Source: Streptomyces pseudovenezuelae
Lineage (GTDB): Bacteria > Actinomycetota > Actinomycetes > Streptomycetales > Streptomycetaceae
Assembly (NCBI RefSeq): GCF_029892565.1
Contig: NZ_JARXVH010000006.1
Coordinates: forward strand, 1-64,000
DNA: 64,000 bases
Direction of reading: 5' to 3'
The position numbers were made by a program, and so were the translations under genes. The stretch's first letter is position 1. Each line of letters opens with the position of its first letter. This document shows positions 38,464 to 46,406 of this stretch, one piece after another. The notes beneath the pieces are model-generated. The model made no database searches, was not told the origin of the DNA, and saw only the letters and a list, made by a program, of their open reading frames with translations.

Positions 38464-38469
38464 TACGCT
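38464..38469 (+). promoter_or_regulatory. -10 candidate before aroH
   Basis: TACGCT about 46 nt before the GTG; a Shine-Dalgarno AAGGAG (38497-38502) follows. No clear -35 element. Confidence 0.35.
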
Positions 38470-38509
38470 GGACGGGCGAAGAGCCGATCCGTGAGCAAGG
38501 AGCTGAGCC

Positions 38510-38872
38510 GTGGCGGTACGAGCGGTCCGGGGAGCCGTCCAACTGGAGCGGGACGAGGCCGGACACATGGACGAGCAGGTCGGCGCCCTGCTCACCGCCG
38601 TCCTGGAGCGGAACGGACTGAGTGCCGAGGACCTGATCAGCATCTGGTTCACGGCCACGCCCGACCTGCACAGCGACTTCCCGGCGGCCGCCGCCCGCAA
38701 GCTCGGCATCACCGACGTACCGCTGATCTGCGCCCAGGAACTCGACATCCAGGGCGCCATGCCCCGCGTGGTCCGCGTCCTCGCGCACATCGAGTCCGAC
38801 CGCGCCCGGGCCGACATCGCGCACGTGTACCTCGGTGCCGCGGCCGCCCTGCGCAAGGACATCGCCCAGTGA
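38510..38872 (+). CDS. aroH: chorismate mutase, AroH class
   Basis: 120 residues, the AroH length. GTG 38510 follows AAGGAG by 7 nt. It starts AVRAVRGAVQLERDE, contains DLISIWFTATPDLHSDFPA and ends near RADIAHVYLGAAAALRKD. It converts chorismate to prephenate, feeding the tyrA product directly downstream (stop/start overlap). The tyrosine/phenylalanine branch thus starts inside the otherwise housekeeping cmk-der block. Confidence 0.93.
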   Translation: MAVRAVRGAVQLERDEAGHMDEQVGALLTAVLERNGLSAEDLISIWFTATPDLHSDFPAAAARKLGITDVPLICAQELDIQGAMPRVVRVLAHIESDRARADIAHVYLGAAAALRKDIAQ

Positions 38873-39954
38873 GAACCGCACTCGTCATCGGCACCGGGCT
38901 CATCGGCACGTCCGCCGCGCTCGCCCTGTCCCAGCGTGGCGTCGTCGTCCACCTCGCCGACCACGACCCCGAGCAGGCCCGCACGGCCGCGGCCCTGGGC
39001 GCCGGCACCGACCAGGCACCCGACGGACCGGTCGACCTCGCGATCGTCGCCGCCCCGCCGGCCCATGTCGCCACCGTGCTCGCCGACGCCATGCGCCGGG
39101 GCGTGGCCCGCGGCTACATCGACGTCGCCAGCGTCAAGGGCGGCCCGCGCCGCGAGCTGGAGGTGCTCGGCCTGGACCTCTCGGCGTACATCGGCACGCA
39201 CCCCATGTCAGGCCGCGAGAAGTCCGGCCCGCTGGCCGCGACCGGCGATCTCTTCGAGGGCCGCCCCTGGGTGCTGACCCCGACCCGCGACACCGACACC
39301 GAGGTGCTGAACCTCGCCCTGGAACTGGTCTCGCACTGCCGTGCCGTGCCGGTCGTCATGGACGCCGACGCCCACGACCGCGCCGTCGCGCTCGTCTCCC
39401 ACATGCCCCACCTGGTGTCCAGCATGGTCGCCGCGCGGCTGGAGAACGCGGAGGAGGCGGCCGTACGGCTGTGCGGGCAGGGCATCCGGGACGTGACGAG
39501 GATCGCGGCCTCCGACCCCGCGATGTGGATCGACATCCTCTCCGCGAACCCCGGGCCCGTCGCCGACCTGCTCACCGACGTGGCCGGCGACCTGGAGGAG
39601 ACGGTGCAGGCACTGCGCGCCCTGCAGTCCGCCGACGAGGCCAAGCGCATCGAGGGCACCTCCGGCATCCAGGAAGTCCTGCGGCGGGGCAACGCCGGTC
39701 AGGTCCGGGTCCCCGGCAAGCACGGGTCGGCGCCGCGGTCCTACGAGGTCGTGGCCGTCCTCATCGACGACCAGCCCGGTCAGCTGGCCCGTATCTTCGC
39801 GGACGCCGGACGGGCCGGGGTCAACATCGAGGACGTACGCATCGAGCACGCGACCGGGCAGCAGGCGGGCCTGGTTCAGCTGATGGTGGAGCCGCAGGCG
39901 GCGCCGGTCCTCACGGCGTCGCTGCGGGAGCGGGGCTGGGCGATCCGGCAGTGA
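38869..39954 (+). CDS. tyrA: prephenate dehydrogenase with C-terminal ACT domain
   Basis: 361 residues. GTG 38869 overlaps the aroH stop. The Rossmann motif is VIGTGLIGTSAALAL, followed by IDVASVKGGPRRELE and the conserved HPMSGREKSGP. The C-terminal ~75 residues are an ACT domain (VAVLIDDQPGQLARIFADAG, GVNIEDVRIEH), probably for Tyr feedback. It oxidises prephenate to 4-hydroxyphenylpyruvate. Its stop codon lies within the first of four 20-bp tandem repeats. Confidence 0.94.
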   Translation: MRTALVIGTGLIGTSAALALSQRGVVVHLADHDPEQARTAAALGAGTDQAPDGPVDLAIVAAPPAHVATVLADAMRRGVARGYIDVASVKGGPRRELEVLGLDLSAYIGTHPMSGREKSGPLAATGDLFEGRPWVLTPTRDTDTEVLNLALELVSHCRAVPVVMDADAHDRAVALVSHMPHLVSSMVAARLENAEEAAVRLCGQGIRDVTRIAASDPAMWIDILSANPGPVADLLTDVAGDLEETVQALRALQSADEAKRIEGTSGIQEVLRRGNAGQVRVPGKHGSAPRSYEVVAVLIDDQPGQLARIFADAGRAGVNIEDVRIEHATGQQAGLVQLMVEPQAAPVLTASLRERGWAIRQ

Positions 39955-40020
39955 TCCGGTAGGCCCGGCGGTGATCGCGAGGATCCGGCAGTGATCGCGT
40001 AGACGCGGCGGTGATCGCGC
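39941..40020 (+). repeat. four 20-bp tandem repeats at the tyrA 3' end
   Basis: GTGATC recurs at 39951, 39971, 39991 and 40011, exactly every 20 nt, inside units of the form (n)GGC(A/G)GTGATC. The first unit includes the last codons and TGA of tyrA, so the array seems to have grown out of the gene end. No hairpin is obvious. Confidence 0.85.
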
Positions 40021-40126
40021 CGATCATCCGCCTGTAAGAGGGGACCCGGGAAGCCAGTAACCTTGTGCGGGGCACTTTCGTGTCCCGCACACCGCTCACC
40101 GCACCGCACCAGGAAGGTGTCCCCCT

Positions 40127-40822
40127 GTGGAAAACGGCGCCGCCCCGACCGCCCAGGCCGTGATTGTCGCCATCGACGGCCCCGCCGGCACGGGCAAGTC
40201 GAGCACGTCGAAGGCCGTCGCCACGCAGCTCGGCCTGAGCTACCTGGACACCGGCGCCCAGTACCGGGCGATCACCTGGTGGATGGTGACCAACGGGATC
40301 GACATCGACGACCCGACGGCGATCGCCGCCGTGACCGGCAAGCCCGAGATCGTCTCCGGCACCGACCCGGCCGAGCCGACGATCACGGTCGACGGCGTCG
40401 ACGTGGCCGGCCCGATCCGCACCCAGGAGGTCTCCTCCAAGGTCAGCGCGGTCAGCGCGGTGCCCGAGGTGCGGGCCAGGATCACCGAGCTGCAGCGGGC
40501 CGTGGCGGCCGGCGCGGAGCGGGGCATCGTCGTCGAGGGCCGGGACATCGGTACGACCGTGCTGCCCGACGCCGATCTGAAGGTCTTCCTCACCGCTTCC
40601 CCGGAGGCCCGCGCCGCCCGCCGCAGCGGCGAGCTCAAGGGCGCGGACATCAACGCCACCCGTGAGGCCCTGGTCAAGCGGGACGCGGCCGACTCCAGCC
40701 GGAAGACCTCGCCGCTCGCCAAGGCGGACGACGCGGTCGAGGTGGACACCACCGAGCTCACGCTGGCGCAGGTCATCGAGTGTGTCGTCACCCTCGTCGA
40801 GGAGAAGCGGGCCGGGAAGTGA
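40127..40822 (+). CDS. cmk: cytidylate kinase
   Basis: 231 residues. GTG 40127 follows AGGAAGG (40111-40117). P-loop AIDGPAGTGKSSTSKAVA, LDTGAQYRAITWWM and VEGRDIGTTVLPDADLKVF are family signatures. It phosphorylates CMP/dCMP. Its stop overlaps the plsC-like start, and der follows, the usual order in actinobacteria. Confidence 0.96.
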   Translation: MENGAAPTAQAVIVAIDGPAGTGKSSTSKAVATQLGLSYLDTGAQYRAITWWMVTNGIDIDDPTAIAAVTGKPEIVSGTDPAEPTITVDGVDVAGPIRTQEVSSKVSAVSAVPEVRARITELQRAVAAGAERGIVVEGRDIGTTVLPDADLKVFLTASPEARAARRSGELKGADINATREALVKRDAADSSRKTSPLAKADDAVEVDTTELTLAQVIECVVTLVEEKRAGK

Positions 40823-41472
40823 CCAGGCCCTCAGCCGCCTCGGAGCGGGGAGCCGAGGTCGGCCGGCGCATCGGCGTCGGCCTGATGTACGGGCTGTGGA
40901 AGCCGCGCGTGCTCGGCGCCTGGAAGGTGCCCGCGACCGGCCCGGTGATCTTCGCCGTCAACCACTCGCACAACATCGACGGCCCGATGGTCATGGGTGT
41001 GGCGCCCCGGCCGACGCACTTCCTGATCAAGCAGGAGGCGTTCATCGGCCCGCTCGACCCGTTCCTGACGGGCATCGGGCAGCTCAAGGTGGACCGTACG
41101 ACCGCCGACCGCACCGCGATCACCCGGGCGCTGGACGTCCTGGCGGCCGGCGGGGTGCTCGGCATCTTCCCGGAGGGCAGTAGGGGCGAGGGCGACTTCG
41201 CCTCCCTGCGCGCCGGGCTCGCCTACTTCGCGGTGCGCGGCGACGCCCCGATCGTGCCGATCGCGGTGCTGGGAAGTTCGGAGCGGCGCGGACGGTTGAT
41301 GAAGGGGCTGCCTCCGCTGCGCAGCCGTATCGACGTCGTCTTCGGCGACCCCTTCGAGGCGGGCGACGGCAGCGGACGACGTACACGCAGGGCGCTGGAC
41401 GAGGCGACCGAGCGCATCCAGAAGCAGCTCACCGCGCACCTGGAAAACGCCAGGCGGCTGACCGGCCGCTAG
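40819..41472 (+). CDS. 1-acyl-sn-glycerol-3-phosphate acyltransferase (PlsC family)
   Basis: 217 residues from GTG 40819, overlapping the cmk stop. The acyltransferase HX4D motif is seen as NHSHNIDGPMV, and motif III as GIFPEGSRGEG. No strong membrane anchor is apparent beyond one N-terminal hydrophobic stretch. Likely substrate is lysophosphatidate, inferred from family. It is part of the cmk-plsC-der unit. Confidence 0.92.
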   Translation: MTRPSAASERGAEVGRRIGVGLMYGLWKPRVLGAWKVPATGPVIFAVNHSHNIDGPMVMGVAPRPTHFLIKQEAFIGPLDPFLTGIGQLKVDRTTADRTAITRALDVLAAGGVLGIFPEGSRGEGDFASLRAGLAYFAVRGDAPIVPIAVLGSSERRGRLMKGLPPLRSRIDVVFGDPFEAGDGSGRRTRRALDEATERIQKQLTAHLENARRLTGR

Positions 41473-41548
41473 GCGACACTGAGTAGTGGATCACACCGGA
41501 CAAACCGGTCGGTCCACCGATCACCACGATGAACGAGGTACGGACTTC

Positions 41549-43027
41549 ATGAACGACCACATCCCCTCCGACGGCCCGGGCGAGGAGCACGAGCACGGAG
41601 CCCTCGGCGACGCCGAGTACGCGGAGTTCATGGAGCTCGCCGCCGTAGAGGGCTTTGACATCGAGGACGTCGAGGGGGCGATCGGCGAGGCCGGTCACGG
41701 CCCGCTGCCGGTCCTCGCCGTCGTCGGCCGCCCGAACGTCGGCAAGTCGACTCTCGTCAACCGCATCATCGGCCGCCGCGAGGCCGTCGTAGAAGACAAG
41801 CCCGGTGTCACCCGGGACCGCGTGACGTACGAGGCCGAGTGGGCGGGGCGTCGCTTCAAGGTCGTCGACACCGGCGGCTGGGAGCAGGACGTCCTCGGCA
41901 TCGACGCCTCCGTGGCCGCGCAGGCCGAGTACGCGATCGAGGCCGCCGACGCGGTCGTGTTCGTCGTCGACGCCAAGGTCGGCGCGACCGACACCGACGA
42001 GGCGGTCGTACGGCTGCTGCGCAAGGCCGGCAAGCCCGTGGTGCTGGCCGCCAACAAGGTCGACGGCCTGAGCGGCGAGTCCGACGCGGCCTACCTGTGG
42101 TCCCTGGGCCTCGGCGAGCCGCACCCCGTCTCCGCGCTGCACGGCCGCGGCACCGGCGACATGCTGGACGCCGTCCTGGAAGCGCTGCCGGAGGCGCCCG
42201 AGCAGACCTTCGGCACCGCGGTCGGCGGCCCCCGCCGTATCGCCCTCATCGGCCGCCCGAACGTCGGCAAGTCCTCCCTGCTGAACAAGGTGGCGGGCGA
42301 GGAGCGCGTCGTCGTCAACGAGATCGCGGGCACCACCCGTGACCCGGTCGACGAGCTGATCGAACTCGGCGGTATCACCTGGAAGTTCGTCGACACGGCG
42401 GGCATCCGCAAGCGTGTGCACCTCCAGCAGGGCGCGGACTACTACGCCTCGCTGCGCACCGCGGCCGCCGTCGAGAAGGCCGAGGTCGCGGTCATCCTGA
42501 TCGACGCCTCCGAGTCCATCTCGATCCAGGACCAGCGCATCGTCACCATGGCCGTGGACGCGGGGCGCGCGATCGTCCTCGCCTTCAACAAGTGGGACAC
42601 CCTCGACGAGGAGCGGCGCTACTACCTGGAGCGCGAGATCGAGACCGAGCTCGCCCAGGTCGCCTGGGCGCCCCGGGTGAACGTCTCGGCGCGCACCGGC
42701 CGGCACATGGAGAAGCTGGTCCCGGGCATCGAGACCGCCCTCGCCGGCTGGGAGACCCGCGTCCCGACGGGCCGCCTGAACGCCTTCCTCGGTGAGCTGG
42801 TCGCCGCCCACCCGCACCCGGTCCGCGGCGGCAAGCAGCCCCGCATCCTCTTCGGCACCCAGGCCGGCACCAAGCCCCCGCGGTTCGTGTTCTTCGCCTC
42901 CGGCTTCATCGAGGCGGGCTACCGGCGCTTCATCGAGCGCCGCCTGCGCGAGGAGTTCAGCTTCGAGGGGACGCCGATCCACATCTCGGTGCGGGTGCGC
43001 GAGAAGCGCGGCGCGAAGAAGAAGTAG
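41549..43027 (+). CDS. der: ribosome-associated GTPase Der (EngA)
   Basis: 492 residues. ATG 41549 follows GAGGT. An acidic N-terminal extension (~1-50) precedes two G domains: G1 GRPNVGKSTLVN and G2 GRPNVGKSSLLN, with NKVD and NKWD specificity motifs, and a KH-like C-terminal domain (RFVFFASGFIEAGYRRFIER). It is an essential 50S-assembly factor. A very strong hairpin follows the stop. Confidence 0.97.
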   Translation: MNDHIPSDGPGEEHEHGALGDAEYAEFMELAAVEGFDIEDVEGAIGEAGHGPLPVLAVVGRPNVGKSTLVNRIIGRREAVVEDKPGVTRDRVTYEAEWAGRRFKVVDTGGWEQDVLGIDASVAAQAEYAIEAADAVVFVVDAKVGATDTDEAVVRLLRKAGKPVVLAANKVDGLSGESDAAYLWSLGLGEPHPVSALHGRGTGDMLDAVLEALPEAPEQTFGTAVGGPRRIALIGRPNVGKSSLLNKVAGEERVVVNEIAGTTRDPVDELIELGGITWKFVDTAGIRKRVHLQQGADYYASLRTAAAVEKAEVAVILIDASESISIQDQRIVTMAVDAGRAIVLAFNKWDTLDEERRYYLEREIETELAQVAWAPRVNVSARTGRHMEKLVPGIETALAGWETRVPTGRLNAFLGELVAAHPHPVRGGKQPRILFGTQAGTKPPRFVFFASGFIEAGYRRFIERRLREEFSFEGTPIHISVRVREKRGAKKK

Positions 43028-43029
43028 TA

Positions 43030-43090
43030 GTTCTGGGGCATGGGAAAGGGCGGTCCCCGACGGGGACCGCCCTTTCCCATGCCCCAGAAC
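43030..43090. terminator. 29-bp perfect hairpin between convergent genes
   Basis: Arm 43030-43058 (starts GTTCTGGGGCATGGG) is the exact complement of 43062-43090, with only GAC as loop. It starts 2 nt after the der stop and ends at the stop codon of the opposing gene. There is no T tract on either side. It should terminate or block both directions. Confidence 0.85.
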
Positions 43091-43468
43091 TCAGTGCCCC
43101 GGTGGCAGCGCCGCGGGCACGTGGTGCATTCGCGTGCCCTGCTGGCCGACCTGCCCCACGCGCTGCCACTGCGACTGCTGCCGGGCGCTGTAGGCCCCCG
43201 CGCTGTAGGCGCTGTACGAGCTGCTGAACGACCCCGGCCGGTGCCCGCCGTACGCACCCGTACTGTGCGGGATGTTCCCGAAGGCGGTGAAGCCCAGCTC
43301 CTCCTCGCCGCTGCGGTCGCCCGGCAGCGTACGGAAGGACTTGACGTACTCGGCATAGAGCGCGTCGTAGATCGGCGTGGCCGATGGGCCGCTCAGGTAG
43401 TCCTGGGCCGACCGCGCGGACGGGATCGGCTGATAGGACTGGCGGCGTGGAACGTCGTATGCGTACAC
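43091..43468 (-). CDS. conserved small hypothetical protein
   Basis: 125 residues from GTG 43468. A conserved-looking core is SATPIYDALYAEYVKSFRTL followed by PGDRSGEEELGFTAFGNIP; the C-terminus is Tyr/Ser/Gln/Gly-rich (e.g. SSYSAYSAGAYSARQQ). No recognised domain, signal peptide or membrane segment. Function unknown. Its stop sits in the 29-bp hairpin. Confidence 0.7.
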   Translation of the reverse strand: MYAYDVPRRQSYQPIPSARSAQDYLSGPSATPIYDALYAEYVKSFRTLPGDRSGEEELGFTAFGNIPHSTGAYGGHRPGSFSSSYSAYSAGAYSARQQSQWQRVGQVGQQGTRMHHVPAALPPGH

Positions 43469-43548
43469 GTATGTCCAAACGACACCGACTGGTCAGGGAT
43501 GCGGTTGGGCAGCAGGCCTTTTAGGGGCGCCCCGTCCCGTGGGCGATG

Positions 43549-44331
43549 TCACGTCCCGGCAAGCGGCATCGCCACCGCGACCAGCTTCCCGTTCGCCGCC
43601 GCCTTGTCGATCGCGTCCCGCAGCAGGTCCTCCCGGGGCTGGCGCCCGATCGAGCCCACCGGCGCCGCGAACATCAGTACCTGCTGGTGCTTGTTCGCGG
43701 CGGCCCGCCAGCTCTCCGTCACCTGCAACGGCTGGTGCGCCTGCCACCAGGCGACCGGCTGGCCGCCGGTGGTGCTGGGCTGGAGCACCGCGTGCAGCTG
43801 GCCCACGGCGAGCAGCACCGACCAGCCGTGCAGCACCGGCGGCACCTCGGTCAGCTCCGTGAGCGGCATGAAGCCCTGCTCGATGAGGAGCGGCAGGAAG
43901 TCGTCGCCGGAACCGGTGGTGCCGGGGCGGGCGATGGGCGCGGTCGGCTCGACGACCAGGGCCGGGTGCAACTCCCCGGCGATCAGGACGAGTCCGCTGG
44001 TGATGCCGAGCACGGCCTGCTCGGGCACGATCTTCTCCGGCTCCAGATCCACCGTGTCCCCGGAGATGGACTTCACGGCGCCGCGGAGCTGCTCCTCGGT
44101 GACCTGGACGACCTGCGAGGGCAGACAGCTGGAGTGGGCGAAGGCGAGGACGGCGGTCTCGTCGCCGATGAACAGGACGGTGCTGGTGCGCTCCTGTTCG
44201 GAGTCGCCCGGGGTGCGGCAGGACGTGCAGTCGTAGCTGCCGGGGGCGTTCTCTCCGGCGAGCAGCCGGTCGGCTTCTTCGTCGCCGATCTCGGCGCGTA
44301 CCTCGTCGCTGACGTCGAGCATGCGCGGCAC
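43549..44331 (-). CDS. conserved hypothetical protein with a CxxC motif
   Basis: 260 residues from GTG 44331, which has GGAG about 7 nt upstream; ATG 44322 is a close alternative. DVSDEVRAEIGDEEADRLL leads to YDCTSCRTPGD (CxxC), and the remainder is alpha/beta with AVLGITSGLVLIAGELHPAL. I do not recognise a family. Its 5' end is followed by the 543-nt region leading to the first Rpf gene on the other strand. Confidence 0.75.
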   Translation of the reverse strand: MPRMLDVSDEVRAEIGDEEADRLLAGENAPGSYDCTSCRTPGDSEQERTSTVLFIGDETAVLAFAHSSCLPSQVVQVTEEQLRGAVKSISGDTVDLEPEKIVPEQAVLGITSGLVLIAGELHPALVVEPTAPIARPGTTGSGDDFLPLLIEQGFMPLTELTEVPPVLHGWSVLLAVGQLHAVLQPSTTGGQPVAWWQAHQPLQVTESWRAAANKHQQVLMFAAPVGSIGRQPREDLLRDAIDKAAANGKLVAVAMPLAGT

Positions 44332-44670
44332 GGGTGGCTCCCTCGGGATGTGGTGCGTGACGGGGCCGGGTGGCTCCCGGTCCGTGAACCGGGTGGGTCC
44401 CGGGCTCATGAAGATGACAACGGACGATCTGTGGCGGGAGTCACGCCCCAGGCCGAACGGAATCGCCCCATCCAGCGCGCAGGGTCACCGCTTGTGCGGA
44501 ATCGGGCACTCAATGTCAATTCCTTGGAAACCAAAGGAAGTTGATTACGTGAACTGAGTCACAGGATGCTGGGGTCGCTGGTCGATAAATCATGAAATCG
44601 GCGAATGAAGTGGGTTTCCGAAAATAGCCGATACCCGCGGTAACGGCGAACTGGCCTGGAATGACAAGGA

Positions 44671-44705
44671 GTTGGTTGATACCAACTGGCCCGGCTCCTT
44701 AGATT
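44671..44705 (+). promoter_or_regulatory. promoter and overlapping operator of the first Rpf gene
   Basis: TTGATA (44676-44681), an 18-nt spacer and TAGATT (44700-44705) form a good promoter. The -35 lies inside the perfect inverted repeat GTTGGT(tgat)ACCAAC (44671-44686), which could bind a repressor. A 12-nt part of it, GTTGATACCAAC, recurs at 44887-44898 inside the coding sequence. Confidence 0.55.
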
Positions 44706-44711
44706 CCTCGG

Positions 44712-44870
44712 CCGTGTGCACAGAGCACCGCTCGGGTACGTCCGTCGACCGCACCAAGCCAGCAGGAAACCAGCACCATCCCCGAGGCGGACGGGGTGGA
44801 ACGCGCCAACCGTGCCCCAGTGCACGGAGCGCGTCCCGCTTTGGGGGACCCCGGGTTTGTGGAGAGGGAT
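44712..44870 (+). promoter_or_regulatory. structured 5' leader of the Rpf gene (possible riboswitch)
   Basis: About 160 nt of leader precede ATG 44875. A hairpin stacks ACGCGC/GCGCGT (44801-44806/44829-44834) on CCGTGC/GCACGG (44810-44815/44822-44827), and GGGGGACCCCGGG lies close to the Shine-Dalgarno region. In Streptomyces rpfA-type genes are controlled by ydaO (c-di-AMP) riboswitches. This leader has some similar motifs, but their order does not match the consensus well, so the class is uncertain. Nothing else was found in 44332-44670. Confidence 0.4.
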
Positions 44871-44874
44871 TCAC

Positions 44875-45552
44875 ATGTCCGAATGTGTTGATACCAACCG
44901 TCCGACCCGCAAGCGCACGACGGCGGTCCTCGCCGGAGCGGCTCTGCTCGCCCCGCTCGGACTGCTCGCCGCGACCGGCAACGCCGTGGCGGCGGACGGC
45001 GGAGTGTGGGACCGCATCGCGCAGTGCGAGAGCGGCGGCAACTGGCACATCAACACCGGCAACGGCTACTACGGCGGGCTGCAGTTCTCCGCCGGCACCT
45101 GGCGCGCGTACGGCGGCACGGCCTACGCGTCGACCGCCGACCAGGCCTCCAGGGAACAGCAGATCGCCGTCGCCACCAAGGTCCAGGGCGCCCAGGGCTG
45201 GGGCGCCTGGCCGACCTGCTCGGCCCGGGCCGGAGCGTCCGGCGGCGCACCCGCCGCGGGTTCACCGGCCACCAAGTCGACGCCGAAGTCGACGCCCAAG
45301 TCGGCCACCGGGTCGAACTCCGGCTCCACCACCGAATCCACCGCGGCGAAGCCGTCGAAGAAGCCGGCCCGTTCGCCGAGCCACCCGGCCCGTGGTGCCT
45401 CGCGAGGTGACTACACCGTCCGCGAGGGCGACACGCTGAGCAAGATCGCCGCCCGGCACGGGACCACCTGGCAGCGGCTGTACGCGACCAACAAGGCCGT
45501 CATCGGGGCCGATCCCGATCTGATCGTGCCCGGACAGCGACTCTCGTTCTGA
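44875..45552 (+). CDS. Rpf-like transglycosylase with LysM domain
   Basis: 225 residues. ATG 44875 follows GGAGAGGG. Signal peptide with cleavage after AVAA (~40). The Rpf/transglycosylase-like domain (~41-120) begins GVWDRIAQCESGGNWHINTG with catalytic Glu ~52. A Thr/Ser/Lys-rich linker (~125-175) leads to a LysM domain (~180-224, DYTVREGDTLSKIAARHG). Such secreted resuscitation-promoting factors cleave peptidoglycan during germination. The promoter/operator and structured leader imply tight control. Confidence 0.95.
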   Translation: MSECVDTNRPTRKRTTAVLAGAALLAPLGLLAATGNAVAADGGVWDRIAQCESGGNWHINTGNGYYGGLQFSAGTWRAYGGTAYASTADQASREQQIAVATKVQGAQGWGAWPTCSARAGASGGAPAAGSPATKSTPKSTPKSATGSNSGSTTESTAAKPSKKPARSPSHPARGASRGDYTVREGDTLSKIAARHGTTWQRLYATNKAVIGADPDLIVPGQRLSF

Positions 45553-45559
45553 GCCGCTT

Positions 45560-45611
45560 CCCTGATCCGGGTCCTTGATCCGAATCCTTGATTCGGGCCC
45601 CTGATCCGAGC
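45560..45611 (+). repeat. four 13-bp tandem repeats after the first Rpf gene
   Basis: Units CCCTGATCCGGGT, CCTTGATCCGAAT, CCTTGATTCGGGC and CCCTGATCCGAGC lie end to end at 45560, 45573, 45586 and 45599, then a strong terminator hairpin. Confidence 0.85.
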
Positions 45612-45614
45612 ACG

Positions 45615-45648
45615 GGGTCCCACCCGGTCCATCGACCGGGTGGGACCC
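45615..45648 (+). terminator. terminator of the first Rpf gene
   Basis: Perfect 15-bp stem GGGTCCCACCCGGTC (45615-45629) with its complement (45634-45648), loop CATC. There is no T tract, typical of many Streptomyces terminators. Confidence 0.75.
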
Positions 45649-45755
45649 GTCGGACTTCGCTCCTGCGCCTTTGGCCTTCGGCCGGACGACGGGACTTTCG
45701 CAACGGCCCCCGGCCGCACCGGACGCGCCATGGCAGCCCCTGGCGACACGCTGCT

Positions 45756-45761
45756 TAGCGT
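45756..45761 (+). promoter_or_regulatory. -10 element of the second Rpf gene (leaderless)
   Basis: TAGCGT, first base 12 nt before ATG 45768. Confidence 0.5.
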
Positions 45762-45767
45762 GGGCCG

Positions 45768-46406
45768 ATGTATCGCGCACCGATCGCCCTCGCTGTCACC
45801 CTCGCCGTCGCCGTGTTCACCGCACTCGCCCCCGCCACGGCCGTACACGCGGCACCGCCCCCGCCGCCCCCGGGACCGCTCCCCGCGCGTGTGCCCGACG
45901 AGTGCGCCAAGGACCAGTGGCCCTGGGGCTGTATCGCCGAGTGCGAGAGCAGCGGGCGCTGGGACGTCGACTCCGGCAACGGCTTCTACGGCGGGCTGCA
46001 GTTCTGGCCGTCCACCTGGGAGGAGTTCGGCGGCCTGCGGTACGCCCCGCGCGCCGATCTCGCCACCCGCGAGCAGCAGATCGCCGTAGCCCAGGAGGTA
46101 TTGGCGGTGCAGGGGTGGGAGGCCTGGCCGGAGTGCTCCAAGCGGTACGGGCTCAAGGGGCGCATGTACACCGTCCGCGCCGGGGACTCGCTCGCGTCGA
46201 TTGCCGCCAAGTACGGCGTCCAGGGCGGCTGGCGGGGCCTCTACGCGGCCAACGAGGACGTGGTCGGACCACGCCCGGACCGGATCGCCATCGGCACCCT
46301 GCTGGTCATCCCGGAGGGTTCGACCCGGAGCCGCGAACTACCCCCGGCCCACGCCGCCTTCGGTCCGCCCGCGCCCGTCGTTCCAGTTCGCCCGCCTCTG
46401 CGCTGA
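45768..46406 (+). CDS. second Rpf-like transglycosylase with LysM domain
   Basis: 212 residues. Signal peptide to about VHAA (~29), a poly-Pro stretch, then the Rpf domain with WGCIAECESSGRWDVDSGNG (catalytic Glu ~60) and GGLQFWPSTWEEFGG. A LysM-like domain (~130-180) has YTVRAGDSLASIAAKYG. Unlike its neighbour it has no long leader, and TAGCGT sits 12 nt before the ATG, so its control differs. Its last 101 nt overlap the convergent LivF-like gene. Confidence 0.93.
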   Translation: MYRAPIALAVTLAVAVFTALAPATAVHAAPPPPPPGPLPARVPDECAKDQWPWGCIAECESSGRWDVDSGNGFYGGLQFWPSTWEEFGGLRYAPRADLATREQQIAVAQEVLAVQGWEAWPECSKRYGLKGRMYTVRAGDSLASIAAKYGVQGGWRGLYAANEDVVGPRPDRIAIGTLLVIPEGSTRSRELPPAHAAFGPPAPVVPVRPPLR

